Source of the DNA: Apteryx mantelli
Lineage: Eukaryota; Chordata; Aves; Apterygiformes; Apterygidae
Reading direction: 5' to 3'
DNA: 64,000 bases
NCBI RefSeq assembly: GCF_036417845.1
Contig: NC_089985.1
Coordinates: 35,236,583-35,300,582 of the forward strand
Positions 27,591 through 42,404 of the stretch are shown here, piece after piece. Under the pieces are notes generated by a model. The model was not told where the DNA came from. It made no database searches and was given only the letters and a program-made list of their open reading frames with translations. Positions within the stretch are counted from its first letter, which is position 1; the number at the start of each line of letters is the position of its first letter. The position numbers and the translations under genes are program-made.

Positions 27591-28200
27591 CTGTTGTCTG
27601 CACTGCAGAGCTGCTCTCCCACCAGCCACTGTGGACACTGGAGGACCTCCTCCCACTGCTCCAAACTCACCCTCCCAGGCATCATTTGACACTCCAGGTT
27701 CAGCTGTTTAAATCATTCTGCGGCCCTTTGCGTCACCTCTTTTCCATCCCTACCCTTCTCCCAGTCCCATCAATTCTAACTAACAACCCGTCTGAGAAAG
27801 GACAGCAGGATCTCTCCTCACACCATAAATGCTACAACTGTAGGCATGCAAGGCAATGTGCACTGCTCCCCTCTCTCCCCTCTCTTCTGCAAAGCTGCTA
27901 GCTTCAGAAGCAGCTCCTACTAACTGAGCACAAAGACTGCATGATCAACAATATTTCTTTTGCCAAAAGATTAACATAATTTGTACTATGATTTTATCAT
28001 GGCCTCATGGTATTTGGTGTTTTTCTTAAATTTCCAGGCACTCAAATATAATATTTACATGGGAATCACACCATATTCAGTTTCAAGCTCCCAGGTTTGC
28101 AAAGAAAAGGTAGAAAATGTGCAGAAAGATAGGAAGGACAGCTAAGGGTCTAGAAAAACTATTCAAAAATTATTAAAAAAACAAACAAACAAACCACCTT

Positions 28201-28259
28201 AAGTCAAAAACTTAAGTCAACCTCAAAATTTTTGACTTGACTTATAACTTGTTATAAGT
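28201..28259. other. Two adjacent perfect inverted repeats
   Basis: First: AAGTCAAAAA (28201-28210) with its reverse complement TTTTTGACTT (28229-28238), loop 18. Second: ACTTATAAC (28240-28248) with GTTATAAGT (28251-28259), loop 2. They follow an (AAAC)n run at about 28180-28193. No element name or transcript is recognised. Confidence 0.7.
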
Positions 28260-30250
28260 ATAGACATACCAGCCAGCACTGCATACAAACGCAAATCTTC
28301 ATCAGGCGCTTGAACGTTCAACAACCTAATTCAGAAACACAATTACCACTGGTTTACGCAAACATCTGCCCTAACACAGTGTAATGACATTTAGATATTT
28401 ATCCCTATATAAATAAATATATCCCTCTGAGATGTGGAACTTCTACGTGTAACGTGGAGATAACTGTTAATGTTCACAAAGTGTAAACTTTTTTAAACTT
28501 CATGTATCTGTCGATTTTGTTTTTCATCTTCTGTAGCCACCTCTGAGTTTCAAAGAAGACGAATAAAGGAAAAAATTCTTGAAGCAAAATGTGTTTTAGG
28601 AGGTTCGTAATCTGTTCCTTGGTACAGCTGAGGTACATACAGTAAAACACATCTTTTTTCCCCTCAGAGTTCTCCATATGGACAGCCAAATATTCAGATT
28701 ATATGGAACACTACTACTCACATTTTTCTGCTGACATGACTGTCTCATACCTATCAGTTAATAAAAGGAAAGTGAGGTTGACTTATTGCATCTAAAAGTT
28801 TGGGATAGATCTTTATATTGCAGCCATTATTATACAAACAGAATTCCCCCGGAACACTATGAGAGCACATTGGTACTTAGAATCATGCTCTTTTGCTCTC
28901 AGTGATTTCCTCATCAAGTCGGCTCAATTTTCAAGCATTTTCCCCCTCACCCCCAACAGGCACTGCTGATAATTGCCTAACTCTGAAAGCCAAGCAAGGT
29001 CTTTTCTGGCTTCTATATTAGTAGCAATAGATTTTGTGAAATCAGAGGTTAGTTAATAAGCCATCAGGACAGTCTGGACTGTCACTACAGTCCTGGCAGA
29101 AGTAATAACACTGATTAGCCAGTTAAGTAACAGGATGTAGCTCTGAATATACCCAGATAACAGAAATCTATAGAGTAAAAAATTGCCATTCTTAAACAAT
29201 TGCTTTTGAGTCAAGAACCACAGAAGGACACTAACAAATTAAAAAAATATTCTGACGTATTGTGCAAATAGAGTTTAAATTTCTAGTGTTGTTTGTTTCA
29301 GATCCTGTACTTCAGGGGAAGAGAGGAACTTTTTCGCCTTTTTTCTGTTCTGAGCTTTTCTTATTTAATTTGAGCAAGATGGACCAGAACCCAAGCCCTT
29401 GATCCAAACACTCCCAAACTCTCTGCTCTTCAAAAATCAAAATCTATACGTTGTGCCTGTGACCTTTTAATGACTGTCTCTCCCTTTAATGACTGTCTTG
29501 TAGTTTCCCTCCTTGCCTCTCTGAGCCTGCTTGCCAGTCTGTCTATTTTCTCTTCATCAACTTTTTTGGGAAGAGGCCATTTCATTTTCCATCAAGTCTC
29601 TTCTCTCTTCCATCGATTCTTATTCTGTATTTTTCCCTTTTACCCACACACAGCACTACACACATTTTCCTCTCCATTAAGTTAACTCACAATTCATCAA
29701 GATTGTGCACTCCAGAGCCAAACAGATATGGAGCTGTTTTAAAAGAAAAGGCAGAGATTGCTCCAGCTCACTAATAAAGCGTATCAATCTTGCTCCCTTT
29801 TAAATGAAACATGTTGTGAGGTTCTCTTAGGCACATTAATGAAAGTGTTTTGCCAAGTTTATCCCTAGAATGAGTCCAAGACCAGAAGCTGGGAGGGGAC
29901 AGCAGGGAGGGTGGTCACAGCATGGACCTGTATTAGTTTATGGATATTATGCATTAGAAGAAATAGGAACCTTATTTGGACTAGGAGTGGGAAACAAAGT
30001 GCCCTTCTGGACTTAGAACAGGAGGCCAGGACTCTCACTCTAAATAATGACTCTGCACTGTTTTCATGAGGTCGGTGTAGACTCTAATCTGAACACAGCT
30101 GTGAAAGTCTTGGGTGCTCATGGGGATTTTGTTCCATTATTAAAATAAAAAACAGGGTATTACCCAATCCAGGCCAGAAGAGCTGAGCAAAGTTATCTCG
30201 AACATCCTTCTCTGCAACTTCTCTTACTTTTCCTCCAAAGCAACCAATAC

Positions 30251-30325
30251 TGATATATATCACAAAATATTTCTGATGTATTTATGACATATTTCTGACA
30301 ATTACTGACATATATCACAAAACAC
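30251..30325. repeat. Degenerate local duplication
   Basis: tgatatatatcacaaaata near 30250 recurs as tgacatatatcacaaaaca near 30306, and ATTTCTGA recurs between them. A small tandem-like duplication with divergence. Confidence 0.6.
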
Positions 30326-32204
30326 TCAAGAAGTGCTGCTCCCACTAATAACCATACATGTTCCCTGTATGCATGGAGGAAAGATGCCCATCTAAACCTG
30401 CTTCTGGAGTGAAGGGGTTTATTCCCAAGGATAGGCAAGCCACTCATGGCAAAAGATCTACATGCAGAGAACCATGGAGAGGTTCTGCTTTCCAGGAAGT
30501 TTTTCCAAGTACGTCCCCAAGGAAACTCTTCCATTAGTTAAATGTTACGTGAAGTCCAGCACTTAGTTCACATGCAGCCTCCAGTGCTGGAGGACAACAG
30601 CATTGAACTTTCTGTTACTCGGAGCATAAGTTTATGCACCTGAGAAGTCTGAAATGGTCTAATGACAACTGTACTGTCCATGACTCTCTCTGCAACCTCC
30701 ATATATTCTTTCCCTCGCATGTCTTAAGACAGGAGCTGCAGAAGAGCTTTTCCCCCTGCTCAGCTCTCAGGGTTACTCAGTGTGGGCCTGCTGAAGCCAG
30801 CGTGCATCCTCTGCTCCTCCAGCACCCACCTCCCATCAGCAGATGATTTCCTCTGGTTCTCCCCAACAACACAGCTCTTGCCCCCTGCCTCAAATGCTTC
30901 TCCTGTGCAAGGTCACTCTAGGGCCCAAGGACCATCTAGGACCTCTAGGTAAAGGGCTCAAGAGTAAACACACCCGAGCAGAACTGAATTAGCTCCTCAT
31001 AAATTTCACTCTTCTTTTGAGCCTACCCAACGCTCAACACCAAAGTAACAGGTATATTATTAAGTCAGAAAGATGCAACCACCCCAGTCTTACCCTCTGT
31101 CCTCTCCATCTCTAGCTAACCTTGTATCATTACAAGAGTCCCAATTACTACTCTCACTTCCTTATTCTCCCTTATTCCCTTGAGAGATGTCATCTGCCCA
31201 CATCCTGAGATAATATAACAGGATTATCACCAGTTATCACAAATGATAATTTCTCTGTCCTGGGGAGTATATGTTATATCTGCTTCCTTTTCCATAGCTC
31301 AGTAACAGGACAGATCTTTAGGAGCAACAGAAAATAGAGAGAAGCAGGTCTACTTCAATCTTTATACTATACCTTGCTAGGAAGAAAAAAAAAAAAGTTT
31401 GCAGGACAGAAGAGAAATCCAGATAATCATCAGAGAACAGGATCTTAGCATCCATGAGTTCACAACTGTCAAGAAGACCAACTCAACTTGATGGGACAAT
31501 GTAAATAGCATTTCTTACTTTGATAGATACAAAGCATGAGCTGTGATGAGCATATATATATATTTTTTTTAATGTAAAGGAACTCCTTGGTTATTTTCTT
31601 CCTTCTGATGGTTTTGAAAGGAGAGGCTGTACAATGGTAGGGAGTAATTGAATTGTAAAGACAGAGGCACAGATGGATAACAACTCTCTGTCATTTGCTC
31701 CTGAAACTTCCTAAATGAAATTCACATCAAAATGTGAAAATCTGTAAAGCATCATTAATTTCAAGGGATCAGAGTAAGATTTTAAACAGGAACTATGAAA
31801 TAGTTTCTGTGTGTACTCTTCTGATGTCTTTCCTATTTCATCTAATTAACAATAAAACAGATGTCCTGTGACAAAATCAGCTTTTTCATCCAGTAACATT
31901 CTGACAATCTAAAAATGCCAGTCCCTTCACATACATAAGTTAAATGTCACTGGAGACAGTTGATGCAATCTAGAGATAAAAGCAAAGTGAATATTAATGT
32001 TAGCTAACTAATGCAAGGGTGTAGAAATCCTACTGCCTGCAGTCCAAAGTTAGAAATCAGTATTTTCTGGAGGGAATTTGTTTTATTTCAATGTTTTTCC
32101 CTGAGAACAAAATAAATGAGCACACTTTGTATTCTGACTACTCCACAAGAATAGCTACAGGACCCTTAGAATTGCGGTATTATTTCTACAACAGAATGGT
32201 GGTC

Positions 32205-32335
32205 TGTTAGACTAGTACATAAAATATCTGGCTTTAAAACCCAGCTCACACCCCTGTGTGAACTTTGGCAAATCACTCACCTTTCCTGTTGATACTCCAG
32301 ACCCATAAATTGGGTCTAAAAGTCCATTATTAAAC
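32205..32335 (+). mobile_element. Degraded MIR-like fragment
   Basis: aaacccagctcacacc, gtgaactttggcaaatcactcacctttcctg and acccataaattgggtc follow the MIR order but are strongly diverged. Confidence 0.5.
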
Positions 32336-35300
32336 TGAATTATCTACCTGAAAATTCAGTTCACCAAGGGAGGAACTGTAATTATGTGTTTGTTTAGGCC
32401 CCAGCCTGGCAGGGATCTCAAACTGCTACTGTAATACAGGTTTGTGGTCAAACATTTGAAGAACTTTTATTACTTGCTATCTTGTTCCCAATCACAGAAT
32501 GAAACAATTAAGTGTTCTTGTATTTCTCTATAGCCAAGTCAATACACGGAACTAAGTTATCACCATTTCTGGGTCACTGAGTGCATCTTATCTGATTTTA
32601 CTATGTCTTTTTCCATAACTGGTCCCTAGTTCAAGAGGTGTGAAAAATTACAGTGAGCTCAGTAGAAAATAAAATTAAATAGGATTAAAACTCGTATCTT
32701 GTCTACACAGGGAAGTTACTATACAGCAAGATGGATGTGAATTTACCGGCTTTTCCACAATGACTGTGCATGGACACTGTTAGTGCATGCTTTGAAAGTG
32801 GTATAGAAAAGTATACATAAGCTTTCTTAGTTTACACTAGGAATAGAAGCAGAGTTAATGTTATTTAGGTTAGTGCCATCCCGCCTGACCAGCTACTGTA
32901 GAAAAAGCCCTTTATCCCAGCTAAATTAGCAGCAAATTTCCCTGACTTTCAGTGGGATCTGGATTGACCCCTGGTAAATCCGATTTTCAAATCTCAGGTA
33001 AGAATTCAAGTTCTACAGAGGCATCACTTAGCTATTATTCAAAAAACAGCAAGATTAAGAATTACTCTTTCCCAAATAACATTAGAAAACACTACCATTC
33101 TGCAAACCACTATTTAATTTCACTCTTTCACCTCAAGTTCAGACAAACTGAGCTGCTTGTCCTTAGCAGAACCATACAAGCATAAAAGCTAGAAACCTAA
33201 CTCCCAGATCTCATAATCTAACCTTGAAAATAACCCTTTAATAGCATGAAAGCCTGCAGTTTATCTGTGATCATCTCTTCTTTTCTGAAACAATCTAATC
33301 CTCTGACTAATCACTCATGGCAAAGATTCGCCCTCCATTAATTTATTCATTTAAAATCCTGTCCACCCTAAGCTAGAAATTGCTTTGACAACAGCAGAAA
33401 ACACCAGAAACGAACAAAATCCCATATAATTTACAGCCAGATTAAAATACATATATATATCCACAGAGGAGGACAGACTTTCAGGAACTTGTCTGTGCTG
33501 TAGGCACCAAAAGACTTGTCTACCTAGGAACAAGATAAACCTATTAATGGCTATTAGACATGATAATCTATCTGAAACTTTCAGTTCAGGTTCCTGTCAC
33601 TGCCACTGACTGCCAGCAGATAGAGAGGAACAAAATGTTTCCTTTATACTTGCCCTAACAGTCTTTCCTCAAGTATCCATTACTGTTCACTATTAAAAAC
33701 AGGACACTGAAGTAAGAGAGATTTTTGGACTAATCCTGTTCACAGTTCTTAAAATGTAATCTTACAACACTCAAGAAGTGAAACTAGTAAGCTACAAATC
33801 TGCATTTAATACATATAAATCAAATTACTTGAAGCTCTTATAAGGGCACTCTCATTCTGCAGTAGAAGGGGTCTGCACTTGCTGCAGGTCATTTGTAAGA
33901 GCCAGGATTAAAGGAAGATTAAACTTCAACTCAGAAAGATGAACCAGTAATAAAATAGCGAACAGGACTTGATTTCCTTTTTCTGGCTACATAAGAACAG
34001 GAACGCTCACGGCGTTGGGATGCACTTGCAACACTTAACTACACGTGGCTCAATTTCCTCATTTAACTACTCACCAAAGCCTTATTGTTACAAATACTCC
34101 AGCACCATGAATGTTCACTCTTAATTACTCACCAGCAGTTCATATCTACAGCTAATTTACCACCTGCCCATCTCGAGATGGTGTAAAGGTGGTTCACACA
34201 TAGGCTGGCATCAAAGGTGTGCTTTCTCAGGGGAGGAAATGTCCCATGTGTTTACACAGTCACGTTAATGCACTGGTAGGCTCCAGGAAGGTGGCCAAGA
34301 CCTCCTCAGATGGAACTGCCTCCTTTTAAAGGTGATTCTTCTCTGAAGAATCTAAAATGGCAGCTCATCATTAGGCTGATTAGTCACCAAAAGTTAATTT
34401 CTTGTTAAAATATTTTTCTCCTCACCATACTTTTTTTTTTAATGGCAGTGAAGACCGAAGTGGGTCATCTTCTCTTTCTCTCTCATTAACTGCACCATCT
34501 TCACCATCATTCCAATCAACAGTTAAGGAACAAATGCAGAACTTTTGTTGCTGAAGTCATGTAACACAATAGAAAAAAAAAATCAACTTGATTTTTCAGA
34601 TATCAAAATGAGTTTTCCAAATAATATTTTGAATGCCTACGAAATCTCACTATGCCATTTTCATTCCCATTTCACAATCAACTCCTCCCAACAGTACTTT
34701 CCTCCCTCACGCAGCACATTCATTGCTCTGAACACTTGCCCCCGTAAGGCCATGAGTTACCTGCTGCTACCAGACACACTCTGTATTTGCCAAATCTGAA
34801 AAAGGCCCCAGGTTTTTTTTCGGGGAGGGGGGGTAGGGGGAAGGGGGAAAGAAAGTGCTTAGTACTTTGGGGGGGAAAAAAGAAACACTTTTAGAAAGAT
34901 ACTCAAAAATGTGTATCCAGAAATCACGTAACTTTTGACACCAAGTCTTTCTCTTAAGAAGTGCTGTTTCTTCAGTAAAGACTGCAAGTTCTGTCTTCCT
35001 TAATTGTTTACATGTGACACATAAAAATGCTGACCCTATTTTAGAAACATTCATAACCTTCAGTTTAAGAATGTCTCCTCTCATCCTTCCTATATCCCCT
35101 CAAAGAAAATGATATCTGATGTTCAAAAGATACCCCTTAGTACAATACAGTTATTTTGAAGATACTAGATCCCTATGATACACAGTACTCAGAGTGATGC
35201 TGGAGAAGTTAATCACAGTTGCAATCATGTGTCTTTCCCAATTCACACAATTGTGTGATTGACAGAAATTCCCAAAGCAGAATTCAATTAAGTATAATTT

Positions 35301-35504
35301 TGATTCTCATAAGACAAGTCTGCCTTTGTTGTAACTCCAAAATCAGTACTGAAACACAGATAAAACAGATATTAAATAATGTAATCTGCAGCTGCTCAGA
35401 CAGAATAAATGCCACCAATAATAATGTTGTCACTACTACCTTGTGTATACTATGGAACTGGCTTTCTCTGAAAGTGAAATATAAATATCTTAAGTTATAG
35501 GATA

Positions 35505-35625
35505 GTTTGGAGCAGATTTTCAAAGGTTTTTAGGTACTTAAAAGTGCTGACAAACACTCACAGGTATTTTCAGAAGTGCCGAGGCTCCTACTTCCATAGA
35601 AATCACCAGAAGTCATAAACTAATC
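35505..35625. mobile_element. Old dispersed repeat of the 'ttttcaaagg...ttaggtact' type
   Basis: agattttcaaaggtttttaggtact, then cacaggtattttcagaagtgcc and ctcctacttccatagaaatcac resemble an ancient palindromic MITE-like family common in turtles, crocodilians and birds (phrases such as gattttcaaaagtgcct, aactcccattgaaat). The family name is not assigned here. Confidence 0.4.
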
Positions 35626-36796
35626 CTCAGAGTATCAGAACTAAGAACATACAGTGTGGTGATATCACCTTTGGCAGGTATAATGTCTGTGACATACCTT
35701 TTTCTACATAAAGAAGTGCTTAGATAATGTTGGGTACAGGGATGCATTGGTCTGTGGGAACAGTCACCCTGATCTGTCACCCAGAAAGCTTAAGAACTTC
35801 TGTATAGTCATAACAGCACTTGATTTCAATCAGTTAAATACTTTGTCCAGGATCTGGTATATTTGCCCCCCTAATCTCTCTCACCACAACAAAACTCCTA
35901 AGATGTATCTGATTCTTCCACACAATCCATAAGCAGCCATTAAGAACTTAACTAGTGTCCCCATCAAGAAATGGGCCCACTGTATCTGGTTAGCAAGATA
36001 CTACTATTTCTCTTTTGCATTCTTTTTTTTTTTTTTTTGTCATTTAATGGGACAGAAACTTTGCCTGCCCAAAATGGATGTGCACTGCAGGCACTTTTTT
36101 CCACTCTCGGGACACTGAGGAGTAAGATAAAACAGCCCCTGAGTTTGCTTTCCCCTCTGCCAAAGTCTGAAGTGGCCTCAGCAGCACTGGGGTCAGGGAT
36201 TAATGCCACAACCCCATTCAATGCCCACAGTTGGGGCCAGGGACCCTGGCAGTCACAGTAATCACTGTAATGGTGGTTTAGAAGTACAGGCAGTCTTGCT
36301 CCTTTCAAGCTATTTCATTCTCCTCTTATTACTGAGAATACAGTCAACAGAAAGGGGAAAAAAATCCTTGAAAGAAAAAGTATCATTGCAAACTGACTCA
36401 CTAGGTGAAGACAGTAACCACCAAACAAAACATTTCTAGTAAAGTGATAAATTTCAGAAATTCAGTTCTGGTTCTGCATCACAAATGCCCCAAAGCACAT
36501 TTAGATCATGTTTACTTTCCCTAACAAGCCATTTACTGTTAAAACAAAAACCAGCCAAGAAAAGTAGATGCTCCACTGGGCTGTACACATCTGATGTGGA
36601 CATCAGAGGGGAAATACTATTGGAGAAAACTGATGGCAAGTAAAGCTGAGCATTAAGCAAAAGAACAGAAAAATATGCGTCTCTTAGAAAATAAGACAGC
36701 AGTTGACAGTTGGGGGTTAGACAACACAGAAGTGCTGTCCCTTTTCTAACTCCTTTAAGACTAGGGACCATTGCTGGTGGCTTTAACACAGTCTCT

Positions 36797-36811
36797 GCTG
36801 CTCTCTAGTGG
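36797..36811 (-). promoter_or_regulatory. CTCF-like motif
   Basis: The minus strand reads CCACTAGAGAGCAGC, 14 of 15 positions of the CTCF core. Confidence 0.4.
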
Positions 36812-39800
36812 CTTCTTTAACAGTCGCTCAGCTGAGCAGGCTGGGTTGTTACAGAGTGGAGACAGTTATTTTAGTAGCATCTCAGCCTCAATTAGGAACT
36901 CACATTAATAAACATTATTAACTTAGAAATTTGTAGGCTACTCTTACACTATTTCCAGAGCTGTTTGAGTTAAGGGATTTTGTATCTTTCTTCTATTTTG
37001 TTTCCCATCAATGTATAGCAATACCAGAACTTTTTTATATGTCACTAAACTTTTGAAGATGACCGTTAGTGTAGATTAGTGTAGGTACACATAGCACCAG
37101 GGGCTTCAGTTCTGGTGAGGCTTTTTGGATCGATGTCAATCAAGCAAGTCTGCCCCAGGCCTTCTGTGAGGAGGCACAAAAGAATTATGAAACAGAAACC
37201 CAAGGGATTGCACCTACTTACTCCAGAGCTGATTTTGGTCCTGAAATTTTCATTTCCATCAAACCCATTTTTAGTTCCTGGAACGGTCCAAATTAGCCAA
37301 TGAATTTGGCTAATGAGTACAACACAGCTGGGTGTCACATCACACTGTCTTCATTACTACAAAGACACATCTTAAGTCCACTTCTGATCCAGCCAAAGCA
37401 GCAGAATTCAGACCTGTAGGTTGGTTTCCAGTATACCAAAGTACAGGCTTATTCACCCCCAGCCCTTCGGCTTGCATTCCTAGATTAGAATCAGAAGTAG
37501 AATGGCAGAGAAAATTTGCAAGCTCACTGCAATATTCATTTTGTCACCGTATACACAAACACACCTTGATTGCATGCATTAGGCCTACATCTCATTCAGT
37601 GATCAGCGCAACACTTTATTCCTCACATTAAACACCCAAGAAATGAGAAATATCACATAGGACATGACCAAAGCTTTCCTCAGACAAAAAAGATAACAAA
37701 ACAAAAAAAGACCTAGAAATTGGTTCATGTGATAAATTCACCTTTCTAGTCACTCACCCATACATATTTATATTACCATGATAAATTAAAAATATTTCAG
37801 AAAATCCCATGAAAGAATAACCAGGCTACCAAGTAAACACATTAGCACAAAAGAAGCACAGTTATGAATAACAAAAAGCCTCTACTAGTTACAGCAGACA
37901 ATTCTGGCATTGGAAAGGGGTTTCTATTTTTAGCCCAATTTCCAAAGGAAATGTGGTTTCTGCAGTCATACTTTGTGCAAGTGTTGTGTGTCTGTCACCT
38001 CCACTACTATCCCCACTCTGCCTAAAGAGCCAGCTGTAGCTAAAGTCTCAAGGATTATGGAAACATATAGGAACTTAATTAATACAGCCAGTCTAAGAGT
38101 CGAAAGAGTCCCTGTAAGTGTCCCATCCGACTGCAAAGCTTCTAACCAACCTCAGGACCTGCAGGGCTAGCAGCTTTGTTGCTGAATCGTAGTTTCCTGT
38201 TTACACTCCGATAACCAAGCACAGCCAATTGAGTTGTCAGGATCTGCAGTTCACTACATGCTTCACTCTACAGTCCATATTAATGTAAATTAATAAAAAT
38301 AATTATCGGTGAGAATCAGACTTCCTGATTTGTTTGGGGACCCCGTTATGCTAAAAATGCACAGAATAAGACACTTCTACCTCAAAACAAGTGGAACAAG
38401 AGAAAGCAAATGGCTCTGCAACAGAATGAAATGGGCCATGACAAGAGGAGGGGGCCAGGGGGCCAGGTATTATCAGCAGCTGCCCAGCAGGAGGCAGGAA
38501 TCCCACCCACGCCTGGGTCCGTATTAGCCTAGACATTGTGCAAGCCCACAGAGACTGTCCCTTCCCCAAAGCACTGCAGATTCTATAAAGTCAAAATTGG
38601 GAGACAGAAATAGAAAGAACACATAATTTGCTGTTGAATATATAGCTGAGACTGCACCTGAGGTCATCAAATGATTGCAAGTCAGTTTAACATTTGTGGC
38701 ATATTTGTTTTTACCTAAATTAAATAAGGACTTCTGAAAACTTCAGAAATAGGCCTTTTTATTTATTTAAATTGCCTTTCATACTGTGTTAATAAAAGTA
38801 TTGCCTGACATTCTCAGCTGCTGTTCCCTTAGTAGCTGGAATTTTCTCACTCTGTCAGTTTCTAGTGCTGACATTTTACTTTTTTTAATCTTTGAGCTCA
38901 AGGCAAATTTTTTCAACTTGATTTCCTTACAAATATTCGGGGCTTGCTCCTGCATTCCTTGAAGCCAGTGAAAATTCTGAATGAGCAAGGAATGCAAAAC
39001 CAGACCACAGCGTAATTTACTTTTTCTATTATACTTGCTTTGAAAGTCCCTGAAGACATATCACTGTTTATTACTACAATAAAACATTCCTAATTCTCTC
39101 AAGTGATTTAATGACCGAGAAACCTCCTAGATATTACTGAACTGGCAAAACATAATTGATTACTATATTATTTTTGAAAAAGCTAATAGAAGTTAATAGA
39201 AGGATTTTTTTCTTTTTTTTTTTTTTGTCTTCTAAGTATACACCTGTATTTGATAATTTGTGTCAATGCTTTACTTCTCACTAGCAAAGGTTCTGTAGCG
39301 TGCTTTGTCAAAGATGCCACAATGTGCAAGGGTACAAGAGATCTGTAACTTTTCAACCTTAAGAACATAGGGACAAACCATCATTTTGGAGTGTAAATGA
39401 CTTGTGGAAATTGCCGCAACTCAGAGTAATGAAATCCCACTAACAGTCTTTCCTTTTTGCTTATATTTCAAACAGCTCAGTCAACAGCAGCTATTCATTA
39501 AGGCCTTGATTTTAAGTCCACGTCTATGAGAAGATTTACCCTTGCCATGTCAGTTTTCTTTGTCTGTTATGAATGGTCGTAGTGTCAAATTATGAGCTGA
39601 ATCAGGGACTGTTTGCTTTTTTTTCCTAGCCTAATAACATACTGAGCACAATGGCTCCTTATTGCTGCAGGTGCATCTGGCTGCTCCTTTAATACTAATA
39701 AACAGTCCATTAATTTCAGTGCAGTTACTCTTCACTTATATTTGTATGAAGGAGAACCACATCCAGGATGCAGAACTCCCTCTTTCTCCTGGCCCCACAC

Positions 39801-41757
39801 GAATCATGGAAAGAGACAGGAATAGCTGAAGTACCAGACCAAGTTTGACCACACAGGGGCAGTAGAATCAAGACACTGCTCCAACAAGTCCTTTAACAAA
39901 TATGATCAGCTATTAGTGTCACGGGAGCAAACTTCCACTAGCTCTTATTTGGAGAAATGGTCCTATACCAACATTAGACAAGTTGCATGACTGATAGCTG
40001 TAAAGAACTTTCCAAGGTTTAAGCCCTCAATTCACCAGTTTCAACTTGCAACACCTGACTTGGGGTAACTCATTTACTGTAATGACCCAACATATGTAGC
40101 CTGACTGAAAGCTGTACCAAAGAACAAGTTCAGCCAGTGACTGCTTCCTAAGAGCTCCAGAAAAAGGTTGAAGGAAAGAAAATGTGTTTCCTCACTCCGT
40201 TCACAAACTACTGTGAATCCAACCGGAGGCAAAGCCCATTGGCATCACGCTGGAAGCCTTCAGGAAACATTCTGGAGCAAAAAGGTCCAGTCCTGCCATC
40301 ATTAGTTGCACAAGGCTTTTGTAGCCTAATGGGAGCTTTACTCAGCTGATAAAAGCAAAATTTGACCTTCCCTAAAAGCAGGATGAATAGATAAGTGATA
40401 GCAACAGGTACAAGCAGAGGGCCTGATCTGCTTCCCTCTTGCATGAGTAATTCAGAAACACCTGTACCAGCGCCCAAGAGCAGCAGTTGTGTTTCTATTT
40501 ATGCAGTCCAGCAGCCAGCGGGACAGAAACCAGCATGAAGTCACAACAATACAAGGTCAGCCCTGCCATGCTTCAGAAAAGAGATAGCACAAGACCCTCC
40601 ACCCCCACCACATAGTCCTCTACAACAGAGTGATATCCCATGACGGTCTGGGGTCCCTTTGTGCAAAGAACTTACCTCAGGGCAGCAGAGCATTTCAGCC
40701 ATTGTACAATACCAAATTAATGTAGCTTAGAGCCTACAGGCTGCAGAGCCCACGCTACACAGCATCCATTTGTCAAACATCCAGTGAAAGACTTCTACAG
40801 TATTCAAACGGAGCAAAGAAGAGGCAGCACAAGAAAACAAACACCAGATGGAATGGAGGAGTAGGGTGGGGAAGAAAAAACTTCTGTGATCTGGATTTCC
40901 ATAAAACCTCTCTTTGAGGAAATAGGCTGAACGGCAGGCATGGGAGGGAGAGGCAAGATAGGAGATGTTGAATTTTCCGTCTTGTTCCAGAGCCCTGCAG
41001 AGACCCCACTCCAAAGCTGGCACTGCCCATTCCTGCACACCCCTGCTGAGCTGTGGTAACTCCCTGCAGGATGAATTTCGGGGCTAAGCTCTTGGAGGGA
41101 CAGAGAGAGCCTGCCTGTCCCAGAAAGCTGCCACAGAGCAGGCAGCACTTCGCATGAGCCGGCAGGGAACACACATGGACACCATCAACCTCTGCAGCTT
41201 TTAGGAAGGAAAATTGTGACTTCTGGAGCTTCACTGCACAAGCGAGTAAATCACTGTAAATTAATTAGCTGCCCTCCTCTAAATCAAAGCACGTTTCTGC
41301 AGCCAGGTGTGAGGCAGGAAAAGGTGAAGCACTGGCTAAGGGCAAAGCATACTAGGGGCAAAATGATTGGCCCACAACATTAAGCAAGGTTGTCAGGGAA
41401 GGAATACGTGCAAACTTCGGAGGAGAGCAGCACGTATGCACCACACATTTTCAGCTGGCTGTGACCATTAAACTGAACAGGGAATCATCTGCCTTAATCA
41501 TTACTATTATATTTATTATTCATTAACCACATACATTATTTAAATTAAAACTATGGATCCTGGAAGCCAGCATGAGACACTGGCTGCCTTCAGTTTCTGA
41601 CAGATGGCACAAGCCTGCCTTCTGGTACTGCCAACCTGAACTCCTAAACAAGTCAGATCTGATCTTGGACTGCCTTAAGCATAATATTTTGATAGTAATG
41701 TCTTTTCCCTATTTTTGTCAAGCCTTTATGGTTGATAAGCTGAGATTTTTTCTTCCT

Positions 41758-41769
41758 CCACCAGATGGC
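41758..41769 (+). promoter_or_regulatory. CTCF-like motif
   Basis: CCACCAGATGGC matches all 12 positions of the inner CTCF core, but the three following bases do not fit. It points in the opposite direction to the motif at 36.8 kb. Confidence 0.3.
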
Positions 41770-42404
41770 TAAAAGTTAGCTCAAAAGCAAAATCTGAGGT
41801 TCTCATGGGATAACAGGACTCCAGAAGTCAGATCTTCAGAAAAAAACTTCAGTACTACAAGATATTCAATAAATCACTAGCCTTGCCAATACTCATATGT
41901 CATATTTTCTAGCTGCAGTAATTGTTCTTGTTTCTCTCTTTCACACTCTAAGTAGCCAAACTTTCCCACCCATACAGTAACTGAGAAGGACATAGTACTT
42001 CACCTGAGGCCTAAAGTGACTCCCCTGGAGCACACAGGAATTCTTTGATGCAACACGAAGTTTAACCAAGGTCTTCTGAGTTGCATCCAGGTGCCTGAGC
42101 TACAGCATCATCTTCTTCTGTATTTGCTTGCAAGATGAACACCTCTTAACCTCTGCACTTCCACTACTGACATTTGAACAGCTCAGACTGCCCAACAGCA
42201 CCTTTAACCTTTCAGACATGACTGTTAAAACAAAGAGGATTAGAAGAAACTACCACTATTACAAACTCAGTCTCCTGCATTCTCTTATTCATCCCTTTTA
42301 GTCATTCTCAGGACAGAGGCTGCTTACTGAGCCCTTTTAAGCGTCCTGAACTACCACTCAGTGACTAAATCTCAGTTGGGAAGAAACAAACTGGATAAAC
42401 ATGG

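Larger units (their letters stand above)
27591..35504. other. Intergenic, no gene seen
   Basis: Holds the paired inverted repeats at 28.2 kb, the small duplication at 30.25 kb and a MIR-like relic at 32.2 kb. No coding gene is recognised; open frames are short and without family features. Confidence 0.55.
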
